DNA of 64,000 nucleotides from Saccharina japonica (lineage: Eukaryota > Sar > Phaeophyceae > Laminariales > Laminariaceae). The position numbers and the translations under genes were made by a program. This document shows, in pieces, positions 43,861-55,191 of this stretch. The notes beneath the pieces were generated by a model. It was given only the letters and a program-made list of their open reading frames with translations, was not told the origin of the DNA and made no database searches. The stretch covers positions 151,792 through 215,791 of the forward strand of contig MEHQ01003627.1 of assembly GCA_008828725.1 (NCBI GenBank), in the 5' to 3' direction. Numbering within the stretch: the stretch's first letter is position 1; every line of letters starts with the position of its first letter.

Positions 43861-44191
43861 GTCCATCTCATTTATTATCTTCGCCCTTCCTTTCTCTCTC
43901 CTTCCTGGACATAACTCAGATCCAGGGTCACAAAGTAGGCTCTTCTCCCTCCCCCCCCACTACGGTTCTTGCCTTGCATTTTTATCGCGAGAAGGTTTCA
44001 GCACTTTCTTCCCTCGTCGACTTGCGTCGGATTCCGCCTACCCACGCCACGAAGGCGCTCTCAGCAATTGGTTCCTTTTTATTTTTTCAAATAAAGACAA
44101 AATCTCTCACCACGGTGGGATTCGATCCTGGGTACCAATGGTAGTAGTCTTTGAAGCTGACCACTACTCTACCGGGGCGACCGGTTGTTCA
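43861..44191 (-). mobile_element. SINE S1, near full length
   Basis: On the minus strand it has a GTCGCCCCGGTAGAGTAGTG head, the B box GGATCGAATCCCACC, and the body to AAGATAATAAATGAGATGG. Confidence 0.75.
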
Positions 44192-44487
44192 TGCATTTAT
44201 TATATACGAAGTATACATTTAACTGATGTTCTGTTGTTGCAGTACCTCTACCTGGTATACTATTAATACTATATACCTGGTACCTGATATACTACTGTTG
44301 TCGTAATATGAAGAGCACACCCTCTTCTGTAAATATGGCCTGGAGAGAGAATATCATACCGCTATTATAATACCTCTACCTGCTGTTGTACGTGGTTTAG
44401 GTTGAAAAATGAAGACAAAACAAGAAGGAAAAAAAAAATCACAAACGACACGAAAGGCTCGAATTTCATACCTATTTTATTAGCAAC

Positions 44488-44826
<339 letters not shown>

Positions 44827-44837
44827 ACATGCAGTGT

Positions 44838-44998
44838 GGGTCCCCCAATAAGGCGGTGTGGTGTGCCAGAGCAATATGACGACCGCCTTATCGGGGGAAG
44901 ACGCCTTATTCATTCCAGGTTATGAGTACAATTCCCCAGTCGCGCCAAGCGATTTTGACCGCCTTATATCGGGATGCCGCATTACTCAGACCGCCTTA
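44838..44998. mobile_element. AAGGCGG short element, inverse copy
   Basis: CCCCCAATAAGGCGGTGTGG to GACCGCCTTAATATGGG, the inverse of 31562-31680 with extra sequence. Confidence 0.5.
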
Positions 44999-45134
44999 AT
45001 ATGGGGGGGGGGGGCTACTGTACAGTATGGGCCCGCCGACAAGAAACGCCTAATCTGAGAAAGCCTTACGTACGTATAATATGTGTGTGTGTTCTTCACA
45101 GCAAACCTTCCTTTCTACCCGTCGACATACTATT

Positions 45135-45244
45135 ACGGAGGACCATAGTAAACACTAGTAAATAAGACCAACTATTCTTAGTAAAAAAAGGTAAATGTAT
45201 AGGTTTTTGTCTGTACCGTAGGTTCTGTTTACTATGGCCCCCCG
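45135..45244. mobile_element. MITE M1
   Basis: ACGGAGGACCATAGTAAACA to TTACTATGGCCCCCCGT, with the extra GTAAACAC unit in the left arm. Confidence 0.8.
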
Positions 45245-45431
45245 TAACATTGCGAAACCATGCTTCTTTATACCTTTGAGCTTTGACTAGTATACTACGT
45301 CTAGAGGTACGCCGAACTATGCCAGAGCGGAGCCGGTATAGCAGACAAAAAACAAATACAAGAACAAAAAACAGGGCCACCACACCCACAGGCACGAAAG
45401 CAACCACCCACGTACCAACCGACCCACCCAC

Positions 45432-46031
45432 CCACCCACCCACGCACGCACCTACCCACCCACCACGTGCTCCAGTAACACAGCAGCAGCACATACAGCA
45501 ATACAGATAGATGCGTTGGTTCAAAACCACGTGCGGGATTTCCATTCTTCGACGATTCTCCCCCTTCCCGGGGAGAGAGCCGAGCCGTCCCCGGGAGGGC
45601 GCCTTGCCCCGTCCCCCACTCGCCGAGATGGGCGGCATCGGGGCCCGTTTTTCCGGCGGGTTCACCGAGGCCTGGTGTGTCGGGCGGCCGTGGCACGATC
45701 GGGGCGCCGAGGGGGGTCGGGTGGCGCACGGTAGAGCCGATGCATAGCGGGGCGTACCGGAACTGGCTTAGTCGTGAAGAGTCATTTGGACATCCGTATC
45801 CCCATCATCACGACCGAGCAGCATTACGTACATAACAAGGATACAGGATTTCGAGTATTTGTTATTACGGAGGACCATAGTAAATAGGACCAAATTTTGT
45901 GATAAAAAAATAGGTTAAATATATAGGTTTTAGGGTTTACCGTAGGTCACTATTTACTAGTGTTTACTATGGTCCCCCGTGATAGCACTCGCCACCGATC
46001 CAATTTTTTCGTTTAGCGTCCCCTCATATAA
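45432..46031 (+). repeat. Duplicated segment D1, copy 1
   Basis: Virtually identical to 49211-49810. It starts in (CCCA)n, contains a GC-rich block whose frames are not convincing as protein, and a MITE M1 at 45867-45980. Confidence 0.85.
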
Positions 46032-46878
46032 GGTGACCCCAATCGATGTGAGCACATATTCTTAATCCAATTTTATGAGCGTCCTTAAAACAGAAAACCT
46101 AGTTAACCCATTCAGAACTGAAAAAAAATGTTCCACACTAATTCCAAGTAGTTTGTCCCCAAATTCGTGGGACCAGTTCTTAAGGGGTAAATGGTCCTTA
46201 TAAGGGCCATTCTTATCGGAGCCATAATTTTCCAAATTTTCCTGTATTTCCAACAAAAAAAAAACGCGCAATTTTCTATATTACCATTTTTTCCATTTTT
46301 GTTTTCCATTTATTGGAACGTGAAGCCTTCCAAACAGTAACAGTTTGCCCTCTGAAGAATTTCCAAGATTTACTTCTTTTTAAAAAAAAAACAAATACTG
46401 GAAATTATGGAAAAAAAAGCTGCTCGATAAGAACGACCCTAAGGCTCTTTATTTTAATGGTCTTAAATAGAAGGCTCTTTCTTATTTCGGTGCAGACCAG
46501 GCCCGTTCAATAGCAATGAGACCCTACTTCCGGGGCAGATGCCATCACGGCTCTGGGAATAAAGAAACTACGTTTATCCTGCGCTTGATTCTACGCGAAA
46601 GTGAGTAACACCCAGGACATGCTTAATAGACAGGCCTGCCAGGAGGGGATAGATACTCCGTGCCTCGCCCAATCTTACAGCCTCCACCTTTGAATATCTG
46701 ATATACGTGAATCATTTACAGTTTTTCCGGGGTTTCCTGTCATTTGCGCACTGCCCATGTTTGCCGGGTGTGGGGACGCGTGCTACGATAGAGGTACATG
46801 GTATACCTTTTTTTGGCTGAAACGTTTTCGGAATGACCTAGTAAACGCTCCTTAACCCATAATCGTCGGAATTTGTTC
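46031..46878 (+). repeat. Duplicated segment D2, copy 1
   Basis: Virtually identical to 50934-51781. It includes a relative of the 101-bp repeat (46102-46190) and a foldback at 46196-46442 (AGGGCCATTCTTATCGGAGC and its inverse). At ~46777 an M4-like end (GCGTGCTACGATAGAGGTAC) begins. An N lies at 46880. Confidence 0.85.
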
Positions 46879-46881
46879 ANC

Positions 46882-47102
46882 CAAAAGACAAAAATGCGGT
46901 GTAACCTATAAAAGGTTAATAGCCCGAACCGACACCATACTGACTCGTAACTGTCATACTGAAGACTCCAAACCAACACCCTCCCGGATTTTTCACAAGA
47001 CAGTGGCGACAGTGACGAACCAACAATAACAGACTCAGCTCCATCACCTAAAACAAAAATGGCAAGAGGAAACTCATCCTCATGAGCGAAAACCTCTTCC
47101 AT
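46882..47102 (-). CDS. ORF of unknown function
   Basis: Minus strand, ATG at 47102: MEEVFAHEDEFPLAIFVLGD, GAESVIVGSSLSPLSCEKSG, RVLVWSLQYDSYESVWCRFG and on to the ambiguous base. It has good composition with alternating strands. Upstream on the same strand, around 47190-47290, VTIGESVTVVGDEKGFFV is open and could be an earlier exon, giving an SH3- or chromo-like beta protein. It may belong to a transposon. Confidence 0.4.
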
Positions 47103-48327
47103 ACTCCCACTTACACACTATTGCAATCACAAAAAGAGACTACAACAGCAGCTGCGCATTCGAAGCAAAAACTAAAGCGAAATATATATTGCCAGAGATC
47201 GCGAGGTCCCCCGGACAAAAAACCCTTTTCGTCCCCTACTACCGTAACAGATTCACCGATCGTAACGGTAAAGCGATATAATAGCAAATATTCTTCTCCG
47301 CAACATAGGATTCACCCAACGCTAAAAGTAGTCTAATCCCTCCCAGCTACAGAAGTATCTGATCATCCACAAGCCACCACGTTTCATTACAATGACAACT
47401 GCAAAAACAAAACTGACTTGTGCATCAAACCAAATCCTCAACATATCCCCCTTTGAATTTCCAGACAAGATTGCAACCACCCATCAAGTTCGGAAAAACA
47501 ATATTGGTAGTTGAATGACTAGTCATGACTCTGAATCTAGTCTCTCAATATGAAGCCACAAAGAGATACCAGCCAAACCAAAAGTCAGTGTAATCACTCA
47601 TACTGCACAACAAAAATACACCCATCAAGGCGTACTTACCCTCACCCCCCCCCTTAAGCCATAAAACTTGACTTTACAAACTGTCCATAATAACCACTAT
47701 ACCCCTCGGGGAACGCCACACATGGCGAGCTGGAATTGCAAGACAGCTTGTCTACATCAAAACACCGTTTTACTACAAAAAGGGGTTTTGGGGGGGTTCA
47801 ATCGGGATGGACCCAATCAATATCTCTCCTATAATACGTACTCATACCATCTACGACTCTACCCGGAACGAACGATAATTTTCCTACCATTCAGAAATCC
47901 AACCCGAATCGCAAACGACACTTTACGTACCATTCTCCCTTGCAAACAACTGTCCGCAAAATGATACTGCTATCATTGGTAGAACAACTAATCAATCATG
48001 AATAAGCTTACCCTCTTTCATTTTGCAATCAGTAATAGACAGCCCAAAAATAAAAGATACCCGCAAAGTTCAATAAAATCAGTAGTCACCACCAATACCA
48101 CATACCAGTAATACACCTCTCAAGGTGCACATACTACGTACGTACCCTTATTTCTCCTAACCGTTCAAAATGTAAGTTTCAGTTCCACCAGTCCCCTTCT
48201 GGTCCTGTCTATACCAGAAAAACACTACAAGTTTTTCGGATTTACAAAGACTGTTTGATTTGAACATGAAACTACATTACAAAACTACAAGGCGAAAAAC
48301 GGTTACGTACACCATCCAGAACGAATC
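47103..48327. other. Unique A/C-rich DNA, possible introns
   Basis: On the minus strand there are several donor-like AGG/GTAAGC and ATG/GTAGGA sites and short frames (e.g. VVCKGEWYVKCRLRFGLDF near 47900). It may hold small exons linking the ORFs on either side. None is secure. Confidence 0.3.
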
Positions 48328-48627
48328 TTAGACGATACAAAATCTACCATCCACGGCTTCTCCACCCTTGGCCGCGAACAAAAAAACATACCCATATTTC
48401 TCCAAACTGTTAGACGTATACATTTCAGTTCTTACAGGGTGAATGAAGCTCATGCTTTCTACACATTGCCCGATGGCAAGGATAATACTATAGTAATACT
48501 TCGAAGTAGGCATTTTAGTGTGAAGGGCAGACACGACTTTCTCGTGCACAGAGTAGATCGTCCTGTTTTTGCCGTTAAGATCATGGGTTGTGTAAGAGCC
48601 GGGGTATCCTAAAGATCTCAAACGCAT
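48328..48627 (-). CDS. ORF of unknown function, 99 codons
   Basis: Minus strand, ATG at 48627 inside an M4-like end: MRLRSLGYPGSYTTHDLNGK, NRTIYSVHEKVVSALHTKMP, ..YGYVFLFAAKGGEAVDG. A GTAGAT donor after GTGGATG could end it earlier. The first ~62 codons are duplicated on the plus strand at 52362. Composition is good; probably a transposon-associated gene. Confidence 0.4.
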   Translation of the reverse strand: MRLRSLGYPGSYTTHDLNGKNRTIYSVHEKVVSALHTKMPTSKYYYSIILAIGQCVESMSFIHPVRTEMYTSNSLEKYGYVFLFAAKGGEAVDGRFCIV

Positions 48628-49206
48628 GCTACGGCGGTACGAGAGGTGCTCCTTTTTTTTTCAGAGATTATGATAATCACTTGATTAATGATAGTACGAG
48701 TATAGGAGCTATAAACCTCACCAAAAACTGATTTTGGAGGAAAACAAAACAAATGCTACTCGATGAACGATTCCATGGTGTTAAGGCGTTAGTCCGCTGG
48801 GCTACAGGTAAAAGGTTAACCTTTTACCTACCCTACCTAAACCTTACAGCGCTCTCCCCCCCTGGAACGGACCGGATATACGGGTCGATGTGTGTGACCA
48901 GCACGCGGTTCCTATTTATGGGGATCCAGAAGCGTATTTCAGATTCTTGAAACGAGGGAACTCGTTTTTCTTAAAAACAAAAAAACGTTTTCATGGTGGT
49001 CGTGAGATTCGAACTCACGACCTCTACAACCCATGCCCTGCCCGTCGATGCCATTTGTTAGGGCATGAGTCCGTTGGGCTCGTACTGGTGAAAGGTCAAC
49101 CTTTTTACCTACCCAATCTAAGCCTTCTAACACTCCCCCCCCCCCCTCCTTCAGAACAGCGGGGTCTTTGGTCTTCGCACACAACGACACATTTTGCAAC
49201 ACAAAA
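48441..49206 (+). repeat. Inverted duplication arm I
   Basis: Inverse of 51782-52548. It contains an M4-like end, a tRNA-like block and a C14 run, and stops exactly where D1 copy 2 begins. Confidence 0.85.
48994..49088 (-). mobile_element. tRNA-like SINE module (Leu/Ser type)
   Basis: On the minus strand CGAGCCCAACGGACTCATGC resembles an A box with D arm, and GTGAGTTCGAATCTCACGAC is a perfect T-arm hairpin with B box. The long spacing suits a type II tRNA. No acceptor stem closes, so it is a SINE head rather than a tRNA gene. A second A-box-like GTAGCCCAGCGGACTAACGC lies ~200 bp away. A plus copy is at 51900-51994. Confidence 0.5.
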
Positions 49207-49210
49207 ACAC

Positions 49211-49810
49211 CCACCCACCCACGCACGCACCTACCCACCCACCACGTGCTCCAGTAACACAGCAGCAGCACATACAGCAATACAGATAGATGCGTTGGTT
49301 CAAAACCACGTGCGGGATTTCCATTCTTCGACGATTCTCCCCCTTCCCGGGGAGAGAGCCGAGCCGTCCCCGGGAGGGCGCCTTGCCCCGTCCCCCACTC
49401 GCCGAGATGGGCGGCATCGGGGCCCGTTTTTCCGGCGGGTTCACCGAGGCCTGGTGTGTCGGGCGGCCGTGGCACGATCGGGGCGCCGAGGGGGGTCGGG
49501 TGGCGCACGGTAGAGCCGATGCATAGCGGGGCGTACCGGAACTGGCTTAGTCGTGAAGAGTCATTTGGACATCCGTATCCCCATCATCACGACCGAGCAG
49601 CATTACGTACATAACAAGGATACAGGATTTCGAGTATTTGTTATTACGGAGGACCATAGTAAATAGGACCAAATTTTGTGATAAAAAAATAGGTTAAATA
49701 TATAGGTTTTAGGGTTTACCGTAGGTCACTATTTACTAGTGTTTACTATGGTCCCCCGTGATAGCACTCGCCACCGATCCAATTTTTTCGTTTAGCGTCC
49801 CCTCATATAA
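49211..49810 (+). repeat. Duplicated segment D1, copy 2
   Basis: Same sequence as 45432-46031, with MITE M1 at 49646-49759. Confidence 0.85.
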
Positions 49811-50931
49811 GGGCCCGTTTTAACGAGTATGAAATAAATTCAATTTGGAAAAAATAAAATTCAAATTCGCTTTTCATTGGTCAACACACGCACCAGCACC
49901 TAATATTATGCCCCAAGATCCTAATCTTTGGTGCTGGTGCGTGTGTTGACCAATGAAAAGCGGATTTGAATTTTTTTTTTTCCAAATCGATTTTTTTTCT
50001 TTTCGTTAAAACGGGCCCTAAAACACACGCACCAGCACCTAATATTATGCCCCAAGATCCTAATCTTTGGTGCTGGTGCGTGTGTTGACCAATGAAAAGC
50101 GGATTTGAATACTTTTTTTTTCCAAATCGATTTTTTTTCTTCTTCGTTAAAACGGGCCCTAAACAGGACCAAATTTGGTTATTAAAAATTGGTAACTATA
50201 TAGGTTTTTGTGTGCACCATAGGTCCTATTTACTATTGCATCATTAGCCGACCCCGTAATAATATCGCAGTGTAGTATTAATCGTCCCTCTTGTTTATGT
50301 AGATGACTCTGCGTCTCTAAAAAACTGCGAAGCGCTGAACTTTTTTCAGGGTCCCGAAAAAGAGCGAGATCTTAGTCCGGTCGTTCCTGCCCCCGGCCAG
50401 ATGCCACGTGGACTTCTCGTCAAGAACAAGAAAGAAAAACGGAGTTTCGAGCCAAAATTAAGTTACGAAATTTTGGTCCGAAACTCTGTTTTTTTCTTTT
50501 CTTTTTTTTTCTTGTTTTTCTCCCTGAATTATTTCACCTTCTCCTGTCTTTTGCCCCCGGCAACGACCGAAGAGAAATCGCTCTTCTCAGAACATGTATG
50601 TGCTACCCTGCGATGAGTACAACAGTAGTGATCCCTCTATAGTGCCCAGTAGTGGTCCCTCTATAGTGCCCAGTGGTGGTCCCCCTATAGTGCCCAGCAG
50701 CGGTCCCTCTATAGTGCCCAGCAGTGGTCCCTCTACAGTGCCCAGTAGTGTTCCCTCTATAGTGCCCAGTAATGGTCCCGTGCCCAGCAGTGGTCTCTCT
50801 ATAGCAATGATGTCGGNTTATGCCCCAAGATCCTAATCTTTGGTGCTGGTGCGTGTGTTGACCAATGAAAAGCGGATTTGAATAAAAATTTTTCCAAATC
50901 GATTTTTTTCCTTCTTCGTTAAAACAGGCCC
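49811..50931. mobile_element. Tourist-like MITE cluster in a filled site
   Basis: The left GGGCCCGTTTTAACGAG begins a full 208-bp copy (to 50018). A half copy follows to ~50160, then a partial M1 (50166-50258), ~330 bp with a CGGAGTTTCG/CGAAACTCTG hairpin, a minisatellite, an N (50817) and a final half copy ending AAAACAGGCCC. TAA flanks both ends. The empty site is at 46031. Confidence 0.7.
50625..50808. repeat. 24-bp minisatellite GGTCCCTCTATAGTGCCCAGTAGT-type
   Basis: About eight units of CCCTCTATAGTGCCCAG. Its 24-bp period keeps a false SSGPSIVP frame open. Confidence 0.9.
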
Positions 50932-50933
50932 TA

Positions 50934-51781
50934 AGGTGACCCCAATCGATGTGAGCACATATTCTTAATCCAATTTTATGAGCGTCCTTAAAACAGAAAA
51001 CCTAGTTAACCCATTCAGAACTGAAAAAAAATGTTCCACACTAATTCCAAGTAGTTTGTCCCCAAATTCGTGGGACCAGTTCTTAAGGGGTAAATGGTCC
51101 TTATAAGGGCCATTCTTATCGGAGCCATAATTTTCCAAATTTTCCTGTATTTCCAACAAAAAAAAAACGCGCAATTTTCTATATTACCATTTTTTCCATT
51201 TTTGTTTTCCATTTATTGGAACGTGAAGCCTTCCAAACAGTAACAGTTTGCCCTCTGAAGAATTTCCAAGATTTACTTCTTTTTAAAAAAAAAACAAATA
51301 CTGGAAATTATGGAAAAAAAAGCTGCTCGATAAGAACGACCCTAAGGCTCTTTATTTTAATGGTCTTAAATAGAAGGCTCTTTCTTATTTCGGTGCAGAC
51401 CAGGCCCGTTCAATAGCAATGAGACCCTACTTCCGGGGCAGATGCCATCACGGCTCTGGGAATAAAGAAACTACGTTTATCCTGCGCTTGATTCTACGCG
51501 AAAGTGAGTAACACCCAGGACATGCTTAATAGACAGGCCTGCCAGGAGGGGATAGATACTCCGTGCCTCGCCCAATCTTACAGCCTCCACCTTTGAATAT
51601 CTGATATACGTGAATCATTTACAGTTTTTCCGGGGTTTCCTGTCATTTGCGCACTGCCCATGTTTGCCGGGTGTGGGGACGCGTGCTACGATAGAGGTAC
51701 ATGGTATACCTTTTTTTGGCTGAAACGTTTTCGGAATGACCTAGTAAACGCTCCTTAACCCATAATCGTCGGAATTTGTTC
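50934..51781 (+). repeat. Duplicated segment D2, copy 2
   Basis: Same as 46031-46878 up to GGAATTTGTTCA, where this copy continues straight into inverted arm I. Confidence 0.85.
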
Positions 51782-52548
51782 ATTTTTGTGTTGCAAAATG
51801 TGTCGTTGTGTGCGAAGACCAAAGACCCCGCTGTTCTGAAGGAGGGGGGGGGGGAGTGTTAGAAGGCTTAGATTGGGTAGGTAAAAAGGTTGACCTTTCA
51901 CCAGTACGAGCCCAACGGACTCATGCCCTAACAAATGGCATCGACGGGCAGGGCATGGGTTGTAGAGGTCGTGAGTTCGAATCTCACGACCACCATGAAA
52001 ACGTTTTTTTGTTTTTAAGAAAAACGAGTTCCCTCGTTTCAAGAATCTGAAATACGCTTCTGGATCCCCATAAATAGGAACCGCGTGCTGGTCACACACA
52101 TCGACCCGTATATCCGGTCCGTTCCAGGGGGGGAGAGCGCTGTAAGGTTTAGGTAGGGTAGGTAAAAGGTTAACCTTTTACCTGTAGCCCAGCGGACTAA
52201 CGCCTTAACACCATGGAATCGTTCATCGAGTAGCATTTGTTTTGTTTTCCTCCAAAATCAGTTTTTGGTGAGGTTTATAGCTCCTATACTCGTACTATCA
52301 TTAATCAAGTGATTATCATAATCTCTGAAAAAAAAAGGAGCACCTCTCGTACCGCCGTAGCATGCGTTTGAGATCTTTAGGATACCCCGGCTCTTACACA
52401 ACCCATGATCTTAACGGCAAAAACAGGACGATCTACTCTGTGCACGAGAAAGTCGTGTCTGCCCTTCACACTAAAATGCCTACTTCGAAGTATTACTATA
52501 GTATTATCCTTGCCATCGGGCAATGTGTAGAAAGCATGAGCTTCATTC
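51782..52548 (-). repeat. Inverted duplication arm I, second copy
   Basis: Inverse of 48441-49206, including the tRNA-like block (51900-51994, plus) and the first ~62 codons of the 48.6 kb ORF. Confidence 0.85.
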
Positions 52549-52619
52549 AACGTTGACCATTCATAAAGCACTCCGAAAAAGACCCACGTAATCCTCTTCC
52601 TGGGACTTTAAAGAGGGGG

Positions 52620-52878
52620 GGGGGGGGGGGGGGTGAAGACTATAAAAAAGGGACGATTACACGGCAACGGCCACCCACGGCGTGGTTGGGGGGAGGTATA
52701 TTTCATATTCATGCATGGCCGTAGTCGTATGACCATAGACCCTCGCATCCCTACAATGCCGGGACGTCGTATGTCGGGTTTTCACCGACCAGGCAGACAT
52801 TTACTAGCACCAAGCGCGAAGCGCCGCGAGTTGTTGGGCGAGTCGCATAAAGGGTGAGCTGCATCCTACTAAGAACCG
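52620..52878 (-). mobile_element. Element B variant with extended 3' end
   Basis: On the minus strand the usual GTCATACGACTACGGCCATG is followed not by GAGTACAC but by ~90 bases containing CCACGCCGTGGGTGGCCGTT, then TATAGTCTTCACC and a C run. It is 5'-truncated against LINE-J. Confidence 0.6.
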
Positions 52879-52879
52879 G

Positions 52880-53870
52880 GTGGGAGCAAGTGGAGATTGT
52901 TGTCCAAGTTGCAATGCAAGGAGGGGGACGGCACGGACGGGGGCTACCCGTGTACTGCTGGGCGCTGACGCTGTGCTCGTCGACGATCGATAACACCAAA
53001 AGTTGTCGATATTTTGGTCGCTGTCCCTTATGTCCCTTATATCCCTTAAAAGGTCCCTTTAGAGGGGTCCCAGGTCCCTTAAGAGGGGTCCCAAAGAGAT
53101 GAAACCGTTACTTCTACTTGTACCACGAAAGCACTGACCTCTCGCTCTCTAAGATCGACCGACGGGTCTCCGTTTCATGCGGGGCATGCCTCAAACGGGT
53201 CGGCCCGGAGTCGTACATGATGTGACGACCGGCGCCCCGTAGTTTGGCCTGAAAGCCCTGATCATGCTGAAGGCCGAGGTGGTCGATACTCGGCTGTACG
53301 GGCCTGTGAGGTGAACGAACCCCTCAGCGTGAAAACCTTCGCCAAGCTCCGAACGGCGCACCACCAAGTAAGCCCCCCCCCGCGAGTCATTGGCTTCCAG
53401 CGCCGCCTAGGTATCGACCACACCACCGCTCGAACGCGAAGGCGCTCAAGAAGACCCGAGGCGAGACCATCGGAACGGCCATCCGTGAACGGCGTCTCTT
53501 CTATGCGGAGGCTATGGCGCCGAAAAACAAGGCGTGATTACCGAATCGGGTGATGTTCGTGACGATGACCGGTGGGAAGGGCCCCAAGACCGGGCGGACA
53601 GTCGAAAACTTGAGCATAAATACCTATTGGTAGTTGACGACCTTCAGAGTGTTCCGAGCCACCGAGGGATCCACAGAACACTCCCTATTGGTGTTTGGAG
53701 TTGAGACCGCGCTGTGGCTCATTGCAGCAAATAAGGTGGGCAAGTGGGTGGTACCGGGGGGTCCTCGGAGCAGCCGAACGGTCCATGGTCAGGTGGCACG
53801 AGGACGAGGCGAATCAAGTAGGAAGCGCCACGCTTCTGTTATGTATGGGTGGCGCCCAAGGAAATAGGGA
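52880..53870 (+). pseudogene. LINE-J reverse transcriptase C-terminal remnant
   Basis: Broken frames on the plus strand read IMLKAEVVDTRLYG, KTFAKLRTAHHQV, RVIGFQRRLGIDHTT, then in another frame ALKKTRGETIGTAIRERRLF and finally RKRHASVMYGWRPRK. This is the order of the region after the RT core in Jockey/I-like LINE polyproteins (LKxxVVxxLLYG .. LRxxHHxxLLRxxG). It has several frameshifts and stops, and no RT catalytic motifs. A decayed, second copy is at 55192-56185. Confidence 0.6.
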
Positions 53871-54417
53871 GGGGGGGGGTGTACTCATGTCGTGCACGGC
53901 CGTAGTCGTATGACCATAGACCCTCGCACCCCTACAATGCCGGGACGGAGCATGTCGGGTTTTCACCGACCAGACAGACTAGCACCAAGCGAGAAGCGCC
54001 GTGAGGTGTTGGGCGAGTCGCGTGAAGGGTGAGCTGCATCCTACTATTAATAAGAGCCGCTTGTGAGGCGGACTTGCATATGGATGACAGCTTCAATGAG
54101 TTAATTTAATTTCTGGTGTGGCCACTTCCTGAGACATCAATGGTAGCACTATGTAACTGCCTCGTGGGCGCCTTACCATATACACACTACGTGATACGAT
54201 CATTCCCCTTGTGCGGAGCAAAGGTTCAGCGGAACAAAGTTCTCCACCCCGCACAAATGATCTACTCGACCGCCAGCTTTGATGACCGCCAAAAAAAAAG
54301 AAAAAAAACGGCACCCTGGTTGTCTAGCTCACGCAGCGAGTGGCGTGTTTTACAGCGTCGTTGCCAACCGACGCCAACCCAACCTATAAATATATCATAT
54401 ATTTATAGGGGGGGGGG
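53868..54417 (-). mobile_element. Element B, full length
   Basis: On the minus strand from TATAAATATATGATATATTT to GACATGAGTACACC plus C. TATTAATA at 54045-54052 (plus) replaces TA of the copy at 56358. It begins directly at the C run of the next B copy. Confidence 0.8.
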
Positions 54418-54940
54418 GGGGGGTACTCATGTTGTGCACGGCCGTAGTCATATGACCATAGACCCTCGCATCCCTACAATGCCGGGACGGAGCGCGTTGG
54501 GTTTTCACCAACCAGGCAGACATTGCTTGCACCAAGCGCGAAACGCCGTGAGGTATTGGGCGAGTCGCATGGAGGGTGAGCTGCATCCTGCTAAGAACCG
54601 CCTCTGAGGCGGACTTGCATATGGACGACAGCTTCAATGAGTTAATTTAATTTCTGGTGTGGCCACTTCCGGAGACAGCAATGGGTTTTACTATGTAACT
54701 GCCTCGCGGACGCCTTACCATATTAACACTACGTGATACGACCATTCCCCTTGTGCGGAACAAAGTTCTCCACCCCGCACAAATGATCTACTCGACCGCC
54801 AGCTTTGGTGACCGCCAAAAAAAATACAAAAAAAAACGGCACCCTGGTTGTCTAGCTCACGCAGCGAGTGGCGTGTTTTACAGCGTCGTTGCCAATCGAC
54901 GCCAACCCAACCTATAAATATATCATATATTAGGGGGGGG
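54418..54940 (-). mobile_element. Element B, full length, head-to-tail
   Basis: Same structure, ending in AACATGAGTA plus C17. Its C run is the 5' junction of the preceding entry. Confidence 0.8.
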
Positions 54941-55190
54941 GGGGGGGGGGAGACTATAAACAAGTGACGATTACACGGCAACGGCCACCCACGGCGTGGT
55001 TGGGGAGAGGTATATTTCATATTCATGCATGGCCGTAGTCGTATGACCATAGACCCTCGCATCCCTACAATGCCGGGACATCGCATGTCGGGTTTTCATC
55101 TACCAGGCAGATATTTACTAGCACCAAGCGCGAAGCGCCGCGAGTTGTTGGGCGAGTCGCATGAAGGGTGAGCTGCATCCTACTAAGAAC
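54941..55190 (-). mobile_element. Element B variant with extended 3' end, copy 2
   Basis: Duplicate of 52620-52878 (~2314 bp away). Confidence 0.6.
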
Positions 55191-55191
55191 C

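Noticed and set aside
45511..45747. GC-rich ORFs in segment D1 (both strands)
   Set aside because: Open on opposite strands with equal quality, duplicated with the segment at 49.3 kb, and no splice or start context. Left as repeat.
50594..50836. SSGPSIVP repeat protein
   Set aside because: The 24-bp minisatellite keeps the frame open. The same unit occurs elsewhere as non-coding repeats in both orientations.
51900..51994. A functional tRNA gene
   Set aside because: The T arm is perfect, but no acceptor stem pairs and the spacing is too long. Better read as a SINE head.
54395..54637. Repeated ORFs such as MTIDPRIPTMPGRS and MSAWLVKTQRAPSRH
   Set aside because: These recur in every element B copy on either strand with truncations and stops, and represent the repeat, not a host gene.
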